Source of the DNA: Microglena sp. YARC
Lineage: Eukaryota > Chlorophyta > Chlorophyceae > Chlamydomonadales > Chlamydomonadaceae
NCBI GenBank assembly: GCA_022414725.1
Contig: CM039467.1
Coordinates: 11,049,744-11,113,743, forward strand
Direction: 5' to 3'
DNA: 64,000 bases
Below are positions 1 through 12,315 of the stretch, in pieces. A program made the translations under genes and the position numbers. Each line of letters opens with the position of its first letter. Position 1 is the stretch's first letter. Below the pieces are notes generated by a model. That model was not told the DNA's origin. It saw only the letters and a program-made list of their open reading frames with translations, and searched no databases.

Positions 1-1086
1 TTTCTGTTCTCCAATCCCTACGGAAAAACTCCTCCCCCGGGGTAGATGGTATCCCTGCAGAATGGTACAGATTTGCTTCCCATGAAGCCAACTCCCGATT
101 TGTACAAGCTATGACTAACCTGTTTAATCTCATCTGGAAGACTTCTTACCTTAGCCAATGGGCTGCAGCTGCCTTGGTACCCGTACCCAAATCCAAAGGC
201 AGTGTGTATGACAAGGACAACTATCGAGGTCTTGCGGTGAGCAACTCCATAGGAAAGATCTTCTCCCTTTGCATGCTACGTAGACTAGATGATTGGTCAG
301 AAGAATTCAAACCTCAGAGCCGCTGGCCAATATGGATTTAGAAGTGGTAGGGGTACTGCAGATGCATCATTCATTCTTAACCATATTGTAGATAAATATA
401 GAGAAAAGAAAAAAACCACTCTTTGTGGCTTTTGTTGATTTCAAGAAGGCTTATGATTGGGTCAACAGAGACTTGCTATGGATTGCTTAGCAAGGCTAGG
501 AGTCAAGGACCCCTATCTCAGTATTCTGAAGTCCATGTATATTCATGTTGTTTTCCAAGTTCGCCTACATGGGGACATTGGATCCTCCTTTCCATCCCTT
601 GTAGGAGTTAAACAAGGAGACCCCCTATCCCCACTCCTATTCGGTCTGTTCATTGATAGAATTGAATCGTTCCTCCAATCCAAGCTCCTAAATGTAGGGG
701 CTGAGCTTAGGGGAAAGATTCTGCAACTGTTACTTTATGCTGATGACCTAGCTATAATGGCAGAATCCCCGGCAGATATGCAAGCGATGCTTGACTGTCT
801 GAGAGATTTCTGTGAGGCTACTAAGATGGCTGTGAATATAAAGAAAACTGAGATTGTCGTTTTCCTCAAGCAATTCTGTGATGAGGCCCGCATGGATCCT
901 GATTACAAATTTGTCTATGATGGAGCACAACTTTCTACAAAGTTATCTTTTATCTACTTGGGATCCCTCTTTGTGGATGGTGACTCAAGCAATCGTGCAA
1001 AAGCTGCTTTTTCTAGGATGCTCACTAAGGCCCAAAAGGCACACCACATGCTCCGTAGGCGATGCCATACTATGGAGATATACAAT
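1..1086 (+). pseudogene. LINE reverse transcriptase, 5' part (copy A)
   Basis: Non-LTR retrotransposon reverse transcriptase, entering from outside the window. In order it shows the SPGVDGIPAEWYR motif (about 39-77), GFRSGRGTADA (about 336-370), catalytic motif A FVDFKKAYDW (about 431-460), motif B GVKQGDPLSPLLF (about 604-645) and motif C with YADD at 736-747. The reading frame changes near 310-325, 410-422 and 456-475, so no intact protein is made. The copy stops at an AT-rich site where antisense copies of the same family begin, and it resumes near 3091. The 3' half (3091-4360) is the same element. Confidence 0.9.
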
Positions 1087-1608
1087 TACATTACATTACA
1101 TTACATTACATGTTAAAGTCTACTTGACACCGCGAGGGTGTATGAGACTCTGTGCTTTAAACAAAAAGAAAAAGCACCCACAAAGCAAAAAACCCCATTA
1201 CATCAGGGGTGTGTCGAGGACAAACAAACCAAACTCCCAACCACCGTTTTGGTGGCGTAGGTATTAAACCCCTTAGAGCAGGACCCAGATCTCAACCACT
1301 TACAGTGGCGGAGGTAAGAAGCTAACAAATGAGAAGTCTCAAGAAGAAAAAAAAAGGGATAATAAATTACGGTGCCACTAAGCAGTCCAGGGCTTCCTGT
1401 CTTGCTCTTCTACAAGTAGAAAGATAGTCGGCTAGGTTGCTCCAAAAAGACTTAGTGCCATTTCCATTCATAAAGGTTCTGAATGTGGAATCGCAGAATT
1501 CCACATTCCATACGGTTAAGTCGGTATCCTCATGGACATGCCTATAAATATCTGTAAACAGATTCTGGTAGCGGAGGCGAATATCATTATAAAAAGGGCA
1601 CTCAAACA
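1087..1608 (-). mobile_element. 5'-truncated LINE copy (copy B)
   Basis: Antisense copy of the same LINE family. From left to right it holds the tail (TTACA repeats on the plus strand, TGTAA on the element's own strand), a 3' UTR of about 250 bp, and the last 80 codons of the ORF (1367-1609, minus). It is truncated at the codons for FECPFYND, where the tail of the next copy begins. It is nearly identical to the matching part of copy C. Confidence 0.85.
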
Positions 1609-3090
1609 TTACATTACATTACATTACATTACATGTTAAAGTCTACTTGACACCGCGAGGGTGTATGAGACTCTGTGCTTTAAACAAAAAGAAAAAGCAC
1701 CCACAAAGCAAAAAACCCCATTACATCAGGGGTGTGTCGAGGACAAACAAACCAAACTCCCAACCACCGTTTTGGTGGCGTAGGTATTAAACCCCTTAGA
1801 GCCGGACCCAGATCTCAACCACTTACAGTGGCGGAGGTAAGAAGCTAACAACTGAGAAGTCACAAGAAGAAAAAAAGGGATGATAAATTACGGTGCCACT
1901 AAGCAGTCCAGGGCTTCCTGTCTTGCTCTTCTACAAGTAGAAAGATAGTCGGCTAGGTGGCTCCAAAAAGACTTAGTGCCATTTCCATTCATAAAGGTTC
2001 TGAATGTGGAATCGCAGAATTCCACATTCCATACGGTTAAGTCGGTATCCTCCTGGACATGCCTATAAATATCTGTAAACAGATTCTGGTAGCGGAGGCG
2101 AATATCATTATAAAAAGGGCACTCAAATATATGCATTTCATCCTCAGGTTTTTGGAACCCACACATTTGACAGTGTCTCATTGAGCGAGGGATGTGTGCT
2201 CTATCCACCACCCTCATTCTTTCTGTGTTCAGCCAATGGGAACCATTCTAAACTGTGCTATAGAACGAATCTGATCCTGCTTATGTAAGGCGGATGTAAA
2301 AGGAATCAAGCCATTCTCATCATTGCTGTTGGCTGCGAACCATTTTTGGTATCGGAGGCGTTTAAAGCCAACCCTTCTCTCATCAGGGATGTCTCTAACT
2401 GCATTGGTGTCACTTGGGTACTTAAACCTCCATGACTCAAAAACTTCAGACATAATACCTTCGACATCGACAGCCTCCAAAATGTTGATGTTTTTACTGG
2501 ATCCTAGCTTGTGGAGAGCACAACGCAAGTCATGAACCCAGCCAGTGTTGGAGTCAAAAGATTCCTCAAGAGCCATTCTAATGAGATCCTCAGGTTCTTT
2601 ATGTATGGTCTTGTTCCAGAAGCGCAAAGCTTGTTTAAGCCAAGCAAAACACAACGGGGTTCTACCCAGCTCTTCCATGATAATATTAGATGTAGTAGAT
2701 TGGCAAACACCCAACATTTGTTTAAGTATACCTCTATGCCATTTCTCACAAGCATGGTCATTTGAGATAAGTGTGTTGTTCAGAATAGAAGGAGCCCACA
2801 CCTCACAGCCAAAATTCAGGATAGGTTGTACAAGAGAATCAAACAGGTGGGTGAGAATATCAATATTGTATATCTTCATAGTATGGCATCGCCTACGAAG
2901 CATGTGGTGTGCCTTTTGGGCCTTAGTGAGCATCCTAGAAAAAGCAGCTTTTGCACGATTGCTTGAGTCACCATCCACAAAGAGGGATCCCAAGTAGATA
3001 AAAGATAACTTTGTAGAAAGTTGTGCTCCATCATAGACAAATTTGTAATCAGGATCCATGCGGGCCTCATCACAGAATTGTTTGTTGAAA
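1609..3090 (-). mobile_element. 5'-truncated LINE copy (copy C)
   Basis: Longer antisense copy: TGTAA-type tail at 1609-1633, 3' UTR to about 1887, then the C-terminal half of the ORF in two frames (1888-2217 and 2229-about 3093, minus). A frameshift near 2220-2240 separates them. The C-terminal frame carries a Cys-x2-Cys...His-x3-Cys cluster (CQMC ... HIFEC), a zinc-knuckle-like element common at the C terminus of non-LTR ORFs. The 5' end is truncated just after the RT domain (at KQFCDEARMDPDY), and there is no RNase H domain. Confidence 0.85.
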
Positions 3091-4360
3091 ACGATATTGA
3101 TATTCTCACCCACCTGTTTGATTCTCTTGTACAACCTATCCTGAATTTTGGCTGTGAGGTGTGGGCTCCTTCTATTCTGAACAACACACTTATCTCAAAT
3201 GACCATGCTTGTGAGAAATGGCATAGAGGTATACTTAAACAAATGTTGGGTGTTTGCCAATCTACTACATCTAATATTATCATGGAAGAGCTGGGTAGAA
3301 CCCCGTTGTGTTTTGCTTGGCTTAAACAAGCTTTGCGCTTCTGGAACAAGACCATACATAAAGAACCTGAGGATCTCATTAGAATGGCTCTTGAGGAATC
3401 TTTTGACTCCAACACTGGCTGGGTTCATGACTTGCGTTGTGCTCTCCACAAGCTAGGATCCAGTAAAAAAACATCAACATTTTGGAGGCTGTCGATGTCG
3501 AAGGTATTATGTCTGAAGTTTTTGAGTCATGGAGGTTTAAGTACCCAAGTGACACCAATGCAGTTAGAGACATCCCTGATGAGAGAAGGGTTGGCTTTAA
3601 ACGCCTCCGATACCAAAAATGGTTCGCAGCCAACAGCAATGATGAGAATGGCTTGATTCCCTTTACATCCGCCTTACATAAGCAGGATCAGATTCGTTCT
3701 ATAGCACAGTTTAGAATGGGTTCCCATTGGCTGAACACAGAAAGAATGAGGGTGGTGGATAGAGCACACATCCCTCGCTCAATGAGACACTGTCAAATGT
3801 GTGGGTTCCAAAAACCTGAGGATGAATGCATATGTTTGAGTGCCCTTTTATAATGATATTCGCCTCCGCTACCAGAAGCTGTTTACAGATATTTATAGGC
3901 ATGTCCATGAGGATACCAACTTAACCGTATGGAATGTGGAATTCTGCGATTCCACATTCAGAACCTTTATGAATGGAAATGGCACTAAGTCTTTTTGGAG
4001 CAACCTAGCCGACTATCTTTCTACTTGTAGAAGAGCAAGACAGGAAGCCCTGGACTGCTTAGTGGCACCGTAATTTATCATCCCTTTTTTTCTTCTTCTT
4101 GTGACTTCTCATTTGTTAGCTTCTTACCTCCGCCACTGTAAGTGGTTGAGATCTGGGTCCGGCTCTAAGGGGTTTAATACCTACGCCACCAAAACGGTGG
4201 TTGGGAGTTTGGTTTGTTTGTCCTCGACACACCCCTGATGTAATGGGGTTTTTTGCTTTGTGGGTGCTTTTTCTTTTTGTTTAAAGCACAGAGTCTCATA
4301 CACCCTCGCGGTGTCAAGTAGACTTTAACATGTAATGTAATGTAATGTAATGTAATGTAA
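3091..4360 (+). pseudogene. LINE 3' part (continuation of copy A) with TGTAA tail
   Basis: Resumes copy A exactly where it was interrupted: codons for DILTHLFDSLVQ follow the residues lost at 1086. It holds the C-terminal region, the Cys/His cluster (about 3793-3840), the ORF end at 4073, a 3' UTR and five or six TGTAA units ending near 4360. Frameshifts at an A run near 3467 and near 3825-3840 break the frame. With 1634-2862 it forms an imperfect inverted repeat with arms of about 1.25 kb. Confidence 0.88.
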
Positions 4361-5379
4361 TCTCTCCCAAAGACTGTTCGGACATGCTAAAGTCGGCTCA
4401 TGTGTTGGGTACCTACAAACCGATCTTGATCGCCAAGTTGTTGGAAGTGGCTTCACCCATACTTGGCAAGATGTCTGCCGGCGACTGGTCAAGCATGCTC
4501 CTATCCGCTGATAAGTGGGGTACTCAGCACAGAGAGACTTTCATCGCCAAGTGGGTCGATCAGGCTACACCTAGGTTTGAGCAAGCATCTCTCTTTGAGT
4601 TTCCATACATGCTACTCAAAGCCGATACCTAGGGTCCTCACAAATCGAGCTTCATCGCCCAGTGGGAGCAGGTTGCTACTGCCAGGTTTCCGCTCCTCTC
4701 TCCCAAAGACTGGTCGGACATGCTAAAGTCGGCTCATGTGTTGAGTACCTACAAACCGATCTTGATCGCCAAGTTGTTGGAAGTGGCTTCACCCATGCTT
4801 GACAAGATGTCTGCCGGCGACTGGTCAAGCATGCTCCTATCCGCTGATAAGTGGGGTACTCAGCACAGAGAGAACTTCATCGCCAAGTGGGTCGATCAGG
4901 CTACACCTAGGTTTGAGCAAGCATCTCTCTTTGAGTTTCCATACATGGTACTAAAAGCCGATACCTTGGGTCCTCACAAATCGAGCTTCATCGCCCAGTG
5001 GGAGCAGGTTGCTACTGCCAGGTTTCCGCTCATCTCTCCCAAAGACTGGTCGGACATGCTAAAGTCGGCTCATGTGTTGGGTACCTACAAACCGATCTTG
5101 ATCGCCAAGTTGTTGGAAGTGGCTTCACCCATGCTTGACAAAATGTCTGCCGGCGACTGGTCAAGCATGCTCCTACCCGCTGATAAGTGGGGTACTCAGC
5201 ACAGAGAGAACTTCATCGCCAAGTGGGTCGATCAGGCTACACCTAGGTTTGAGCAAGCATCTCTCTTTGAGTTTCCATACATGCTACTAAAATCCGATAC
5301 CTTGGGTCCTCACAAATCGAGCTTCATCGCTCAGTGGGAGCGGGTTGCTACCGCCAGGTTTCAGCACATGTCTCCCTAA
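4361..5379 (+). pseudogene. tandem ~37-residue helical-repeat protein, broken
   Basis: Three tandem 336 bp (112-residue) super-units, with ATG codons of the same motif at 4384, 4720 and 5056. Each holds three related ~37-residue repeats of the form DW-x2-ML-x2-A...(I/L)AK-x4-A-x-P-x-F. Regular W, L, A and P positions suggest paired helices. The length and pattern resemble octotricopeptide (OPR)-type organelle RNA-binding repeats of green algae, but this is an inference and the canonical PPPEW motif is absent. A TAG at 4630-4632 replaces the codon that reads Leu in the sister units, and the frame ends at 5377-5379. The LINE inserted inside the first visible unit (SPKD motif at 4364), so the 5' part lies beyond the LINE, outside the window. 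Confidence 0.6.
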
Positions 5380-6680
5380 GACTGGCCGGACATTATACAG
5401 TCAGCTTAGAGGATAGCCTTTTACTAGTCTTACTCGGCATCTCGGGTCTGTCTTTTCGATCTGTCCCAACGGTCAAGCTCTGTTACACTACACCCATGCT
5501 TAGGAACATTTCCACCAAGGAATGGTCAACCATGCCGATGCTCACTAATCAGTTACCTTCATGAAATCATCGCCAAGTGGGCGGGAGGACGTTGCTACCG
5601 CCATGCATCTGAACATGTTTCCCCAAGCAAGGAAGACAAGTCAAACAAGCGGCAGTCCGGTGATAAGCTGGATATTCTCAAGGGGATCTTCATCGCCAAG
5701 TCAGTGGATGTGGCTGCACCTAAGCTTCCTACCAAGCCTGCCCAAGGTGGATCAATCAATTTGATGTAAGCTGAGCATTAACACAGCGACCTGCATTGCC
5801 AAGTGTGTGACATGGCTGCACCCAAGCTTCCACTCTACGCTACCCATGAATAACTATCAGCCAAGCACATTGTAGGCTTATGCTAAGCTATGTCGACCCA
5901 AGCTCACTAACATGATGACTGCATGGGCTTTGTCAAACACTATGTGGGATACATGGTGGTTTGGTAGTAAGGTGAAGGCCTTTGATTTGTTACTAAATAA
6001 ATTTTACCAAATAAATGTAACCAAATAAATTTTACCAAATAAATGTTACCAAATAAATTTTACCAAATAAATGTTACCAAATAAATGGGGTGCTGTGACT
6101 ACACTCAAGCTACTTGGCAAGACCGCCCAGCCATACCTGTCAAACACATTTGGGCTGATGCTAAGCTATGTGCTCCCAAGCTCCCTAACATGTCTGCCAA
6201 GGCCGGCGGTCCCTGTCAAACCCCATGCATGCTTCATGGTGGCTTGGTATTAAGGTCAAGGCCTTCGTGTATGTATGTGTGGTGTGTGTGTGTGAGAGTT
6301 TGTGTGTGGTGTGTGTGTGGCTTGGTATCAAGGCCAAGGCCTTCGTTAGTCACCAAATGAGCACTGTGCTACCGAATGTGCACTGGCTACACTCAAGCTG
6401 CATAGTATGGCTGTCTTGCACCTCTCAAACATTTTGCGTGCTGCAACTAGGCTTGGCATTCAGAATGAGGCCTTCATCACCAAGTGGGTGGGCGTGGCTG
6501 CACCTACAGGCTACAGCTTCCCGGCATGCTATGACTGTTGGGGACATTTCAAACACTATCTAGCGCTGGGCTGCAGCTAGATAGGCTTGGTGCCAAGGTC
6601 AAGTCCTTCGTTAGTACATTAGCAAATGGATGGATGGGGCTACACCCAAGCTGCTTGATATGGCTGCCTCATCATGCATC
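5380..6680 (+). other. degenerate remains of the helical-repeat gene
   Basis: Fragments of the same repeat recur with stops and frameshifts: ATCGCCAAGTGGG near 5573, ATCGCCAAGTCAGTGGATG near 5692, ATTGCCAAGTGTGTGACATG near 5797, and CACCAAGTGGGTGGGCGTGG near 6478. Short AAATAAAT(G/T)TTACC repeats lie at 5990-6085. I see no intact gene here. Confidence 0.5.
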
Positions 6681-6688
6681 TCAAACAC

Positions 6689-6689
6689 T

Positions 6690-6726
<37 letters not shown>

Positions 6727-7008
6727 CACCAATGATGTATGATGGGGATATACGATGATGATGATGATAATGATGATAATGATAGTAATAGACGATGATG
6801 ATATATGATGGTGATGATATATGATGGTGATGGTGTTAGTGATGATGATGATGATGATATATGATGGGGGATATGATGATGCTGATGATGCTGATGATGA
6901 TAATGATGATGATGATGATGATGGTGATGACAACAATGATGTATGATGGGGATATATGATGATGATGATGATGATGGTGATGACAACAATGATGTATGAT
7001 GGGGATAT

Positions 7009-7041
<33 letters not shown>

Positions 7042-7270
7042 GTGATGATGGTAATGATCAGTAATAGACGATGAGATACATGATGTGATGATGATGATAT
7101 ATGATGGGCATATTTGATGATGATATATGATGGTGATGATGTTGGTGATGATGATGGTATATGATGGGGGATATGATGATGATATATGATGGTGATGGTG
7201 ATGATGATGGATGGCGATGGTGGTTGATTGAGGATGATGGATGATGATGGTGGATGATGGATGATGATCA
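6689..7270. repeat. (GAT/ATG)n microsatellite
   Basis: About 580 bp of GAT trinucleotides interspersed with ATATATGATGGGG segments. Long minus-strand frames rich in His, Ile and Ser are by-products of the repeat. Confidence 0.9.
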
Positions 7271-9830
7271 TGGTTGACTGGCAGTCGAGGTGGTTGGGTT
7301 TTTGACTGATCTTGAGTTGAGATTCCTGACTTCAGAATTGAATTCAATTATTTGTTTGTCTACTCCGTCGCATGAGTGACGGTATCTTATTATACTCCAT
7401 AGACATGTCTCCCACAGCCCACAGGCAGACAGTTTAGAAACCATATATAACAGCATCCATCGCTGGACACACATTATTTACTCTTACTCATACAAAAAAA
7501 ACTTGGAAGTGGGCCAATTCAGGAGTGTCCTTGTAGAAGAAATATTAGGATCACGGTAATCCGAGATCACACTCCAGAGACTACATGCAAATGTGACAAT
7601 AATCGCACAATTAATTGAACCCTGTGGGATGATAATTTAATTATATTGTGTAATTAATTTTTCACTATAGCAAAAAGTTCTACACGGATGTAACAATTTC
7701 AATTTCAATTTCAATTTCAATAGCAAAAAGTCAGGGCCTATCCCGGTAATACAATTGCTTAGGGTTCAGTTATAAAGTGCTTTTTACGTTTTAGCCCTCC
7801 TCACGGGGTTGGGCAACTTCCCTTTCGCCTGATTCTGGTTACCCCTACCTGGCTGTAACAACAACACAACAACAACAACAACAACAACAACATATGCGAA
7901 TCTATTCTATGGAAATCGATATCTAATAGGAGGCAAGTCATTCTATGGAATCGATCTATAGAGCTAAAGAGGCGAACTGACAGTGGTAGAGAAACCAACC
8001 CTCAACCAAACGAATGTGCACCACTACCCATACTGACCAAGGCATACAAGGTCCCTGCCATGGTCGTCATAGGCGGGGCCAGGGAGACATAACTATAAAA
8101 CCAACACTATGGCACACATCCGACAGAACTTATCTATGGTCTCAGCTTTTTGAGAGGGGGACATGTCTTGTAATACCCTATTACATTACATTGTCATAGG
8201 CAGGCCATTGTTGACCAAGACCCAAGACCTAAGACCCAAGAAAATCCAAGACCCAAGATGCGGAAACCCAAGACATGCCTTCTCCACCAACATTATCCTG
8301 TGAGGTTGGGGGGGGGGTTTTGGGGTGGGTGGGGGGGCTTCCAAGTCCAACCAGGGTTGTTCTGGACGCTGTGTCCCTCCGTTCGCTGACGCAACGTTGA
8401 AGAGTCCGTAACGTAAAGGACGCAACATGGGGAGAGTCGGGGAGGGCCGTTGAACACAGAAGGAGGGGTTCGTTGCGTCGCAGGACGCAGCCTATACAAT
8501 TGGTCGCGTCTCAGGCAGCAGAGCCGGGGGTCCTCCTGAAGCACCCTGGTTCCAACCATTCAGCAGCTGAATGAGAAATGGGCAAAATTTAGATATAAAA
8601 AAGGCAGTAAAGCGAAAGATCGAAGAAGCAGAGGACATTATGCGGAGCAAACATTCGTCCACATTTCTTATAGAGGTTTCACACATGTCATGCGTGTGGT
8701 CGAGTGCAGGGGTCGAGTGTTATAGTAGCGGTGCGGGCGGGGCGCGGGCTGGCACTACAGGGCTACAGGCGACACATCTGCCTCCTGTACAGCCACGACC
8801 GCACCGCTCCTCGCCTAAACGCTGAGCACCTCGCGAGCCCGCTGCCGCATTCTCCCTTTTCCCCTCTCGCCGAAACTATCCTGCTCATTCCCAAACCCCC
8901 TTTGATAGTTTTATCGCGCGACGCGAGTGCACAGCCAGAGCTTCAGCGCCCAAACGGCCGTGGTTTCTATTTTCTACTTGCCCCTACTGTAGAGTAGAGT
9001 CTCTCAGTAGGCTCAAGAACACCCTTGTCCGATAAAGGGAATTTCAATTGGATTTGATCTGGCGGTTAGTTATTTGCTAATTGTAGCATAGGACCCCCCA
9101 AATATTTGCCGCTATCTTTCCAGCTTGCGACTGCTCTCCTGCGCGGGATAGAAGAAGCGGAATCCTGGAAGTGCTAGTTATTTACTGGTTGAAGCGCGCT
9201 TGGCTCCAGGAATGTCAAAGCGTTCCACTGGTAACGACCGCGACTGCGCCGATCCGGCTCCAAAAGCAGAGGCAGCGCCTCATGTAAGTTTCCTAAAGCT
9301 ATTGCATTGCAATCTGGATTATCACCCGCACGGCATTCGCTCGCGTTTTTCGCCAAGTAATGATTTGTCTTCCTCATGTTTTTGCATTCTGTGCTCAAGA
9401 GCTCGACTCGCTGAAGCAGCGCCTCATGAACGCTGCCTAGACCCTATTGCTAACAAGGGTATTTCATTGTTTACTCTCACCGGTTCAAAGAGAATATTCG
9501 GACAGGATGCATGGTCGAAGGGAGAAAACCCACCCCTGAAGCATTACGCTAACAATTCCGTCATGAATCCACAGCAACGGCGAGATTACCCTCCTGTCCC
9601 CTAGGATTCCTTGCAATCCGGAAATTAATCCCTACGCCAGCCTGCGCCCTGTTCAATTGTAAACAGTGCGTCAGGGTTTTGAACCACCTTGTTCAACACC
9701 TACCATGTTTTAACAAATTATGTACATGAACAAGGTGTTGAACACATCTGAAGCACCTGTTTGCACCCTGAACAGTGCAGTTGTTTGTAGGGGAGCCGCT
9801 ACACAGGGAATGCACAAGAGGCAAAGAGGA
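7271..9830. other. no recognisable gene
   Basis: I see no gene that I can support. Small landmarks are a TTTCAA-type hexamer run (7697-7722) after ACGGATGTAACAA, which recurs at 48467-48575 and looks like a retroelement 3' end; an AAC run (7856-7891); and two TTACA units near 8183, perhaps an old LINE tail. Confidence 0.5.
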
Positions 9831-9919
9831 GTGTCTCAAAAGGAACTGCTACGCCATGTATAGTATATCAACTCCCATGTTCACTCCGCGCAAAGAAGCT
9901 GAAGGCTGAGACCATGCAA

Positions 9920-11600
9920 CAACGTGAGCAATTCTTTTTGGCTTGGCTTGGCTTGGCTTGGCCCGAAGACAGTGAGCAGCCTTAAGGCTGACAGACCATG
10001 CAACCAAACTTAAGCAATCATTTTTGGCTTGGCTTGGCTTGGCCCGCAGACAGTGAGCAGCCTGAAGACCATGCAAGCACACTAATTGAAAGTAGATTAG
10101 AGGAAGCAGTGTGTGTTAGAAAGGGCAAGGAGGCGAGGATACGTAGTAGCGTCCATACATCCCATGTGCACTCCGCCCGCAGACAGTGATCAGCCTGAAC
10201 ACCTGTTTAACAACCTGAACAGGTGCAGGCTGCCGTAGGGAAGCAGTGTGGTAGAAGGGCAGGAGGGCGAGGATAAGTAGCATCCATACTTCCCATGTTC
10301 ACTCCGCCCGCAGACAGTGATCAGCCTGAACACCTGTTTAACAACCTGAACAGGTGCAGGCTGCCGTAGGGAAGCAGTGTGGTAGAAGGGCAGGAGGGCG
10401 AGGATAAGTAGCATCCATACTTCCCATGTTCACTCGCCCGCAGACCAGTGATCAGCCTGAACACCTGTTTAACAACCTGAACAGGTGCAGGCTGCCGTAG
10501 GGAAGCAGTGTGATAGAAGGGCAGGAGGGCGAGGATAAGTAGCGTCCATACTTCCCATGTTCACTCCGCCCGCAGACAGTAATCAGCCTGAACACCTGTT
10601 TAACAACCTGAACAAGTGCAGGCTGCCGCAGGGAAGCAGTGTGATAGAAGGGCAGGAGGGCGAGGATAAGTAGCGTGCCATTACTTCACCATGTTCACTC
10701 CGCCGCAGACAGTGATCAGCCTGAACACCTGTTAACAACCTGAAACAGGTGCAGGCTGCCGTAGGAAGCAGTGTGCTATAGAGGGCAGCGAGGGCGAGGA
10801 TAACTCTAGCGTCCATACTTCCCTATGTTCCACCAGTCCGCCCGCAGACAGTGATCAGCCTGAACACCTGTTTAACAACCTGAACAGGTGCAGGCTGCTG
10901 TAGGGAAGCAGTGAGATAGAAGGGCAGGAGGGCGAGGATAAGTAGCGTCCATACTTCCCATGTTCACTCCGCCCGCAGACAGTGATCAGCCTGAACACCT
11001 GTTTAACAACCTGAACAGGTGCAGGCTGCCGCAGGGAATCGGTCAGTGTGGAGCGTAGAAGGGCAGCAGCCGAGTGATAGAGTACAGGAGCGTCATATTC
11101 CCATTTCACTTCCGCCCGCAGACAGTGATCAGCCTGAACACCTGTTTAACAACCTGAACAGGTGCAGGCTGCCGCAGGGAAGCAGTGTGATAGAAGGCAG
11201 TGAGGGCGAGATAGAAGTAGCGTCCATACTTCCCATGTTCACTCCGCCCGCAGACAGTGAGCAGCCTGAACACCTGTTTAACAACCTGAACAGGTGCAGG
11301 CTGCCGTAGGGAAGCAGTGTGATAGAAGGGCAGGAGGGCGAGGATAAGTAGCGTCCATACTTCCCATGTTCACTCCGCCCGCAGACAGTGAGCAGCCTGA
11401 AGACTGACAGATCATGCAACCAAGCTAAAGCAAACATTTCTGGCTTGGCTTGGCCCGCAGACAGTGAGCAGCCTGCAGGCTGACAGATTATGCAACCAAA
11501 CTAAAGCAATCACTTTTGGCTTGACTTCGCTTGGTCTGGCTTGGTTTGGCTTGGCATGGCCCGCAGACAGTGAGCAGCCTGAAGGCTTGACAGACTGCGT
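9920..11600. repeat. ~130 bp satellite flanked by GGCTT repeats
   Basis: About ten tandem copies of a ~130 bp unit run from about 10170 to 11400. Each unit contains CGCAGACAGTGATCAGCC, CACCTGTTTAACAACCTGAA and GGGAAGCAGTGTG. On both sides (9930-10080, 11420-11600) a related unit carries GGCTTGGCTTGGC blocks and the same CAGACAGTGAGCAGCCTGAA core. The core recurs once near 29650. Units between about 10660 and 11110 carry many small indels absent from the others. Long minus-strand frames repeat with the unit and are not taken as genes. Confidence 0.9.
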
Positions 11601-11642
11601 AACAAACTAAATGACCAGACCCTCTAGTCCTTTCAATTTTAG

Positions 11643-11955
11643 TTCCCCCCCCCCCCCCCTACCCCCCCCCCTACCCCTCCAAAGGTAAAACCACTCACAC
11701 CATCCACCCTCCCATGTGAACCATCCCCCCACCCCACCCACCACCCACCCCGCCCCGCCCCCCCTTCAGGAAAAACCCTCCCCCCCCCTCCCACCCACCC
11801 ACTCCATACCCCCCCCCCCCCCCCCACCCCCCTCTTCCAATGTAAACCACTCCCCCACCCACTCCCCCACCAACCCACCCCACCAAACCTCCCAGGTAAA
11901 CCCTCCCCCCTCCCCGCCCACCCACCCCACCACCCCACCCAACCCAGTAAACCAC

Positions 11956-11993
<38 letters not shown>

Positions 11994-12155
11994 TTCCCTC
12001 CCAGTAAACCACGCACCCACTACCCACGCACCCACCCACCCACCCACCCCACCCTCCCATGTAAACCACTCACCCACCCATTCACCCACCCCACCCACGC
12101 TCCCATGTAAATCACTCACCTAACCAAACAACCACCTCACCCACCCTCCCAGGTA
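11643..12155. repeat. C-rich CCCACC array
   Basis: Poly(C) runs of up to about 30 and CCCACC repeats, with recurring CCTCCCA(G/T)GTAAA segments about every 60 bp. The recurring CAGGTAAA looks like a splice-donor motif, but I cannot tie it to an exon. Confidence 0.8.
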
Positions 12156-12159
12156 AAAC

Positions 12160-12315
12160 AACGGGAAGTGGGCTACTTGGATTTGAGATCATGGGTGAGT
12201 TATTATATATTGTTTATTCATATTAATTATTATTTGAGATCATGGGTATCTCTGAGATAAGTTATTATTTATTATTATGATTTTTATTTTTTTATTTTTA
12301 TTATCAGTAAAAGTA
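12160..12315 (+). repeat. donor-like repeat (left of TIR element)
   Basis: Contains TTTGAGATCATGG followed by GTGAGTTATTA at about 12180-12205, and a second copy at 12233-12265. The same segment continues on the far side of the inserted element (13361-13900). It may be the 3' edge of an upstream exon of the plus-strand gene with its amplified donor, but I could not find the acceptor of that exon. Confidence 0.4.

Noticed and set aside
6681..7347. Two ~200-codon minus-strand frames rich in His, Ile and Ser
   Set aside because: They are translations of a GAT trinucleotide array; any frame is open.
10190..11437. Repeating minus-strand frames (RQPAPVQVVKQVFRLI-type)
   Set aside because: The frame repeats with the 130 bp satellite unit and shifts between units; it has no start or family match.
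11639..12123. Gly- or Pro/His-rich frames on both strands
   Set aside because: Poly(C) and CCCACC repeats give open frames on both strands; no evidence of coding.
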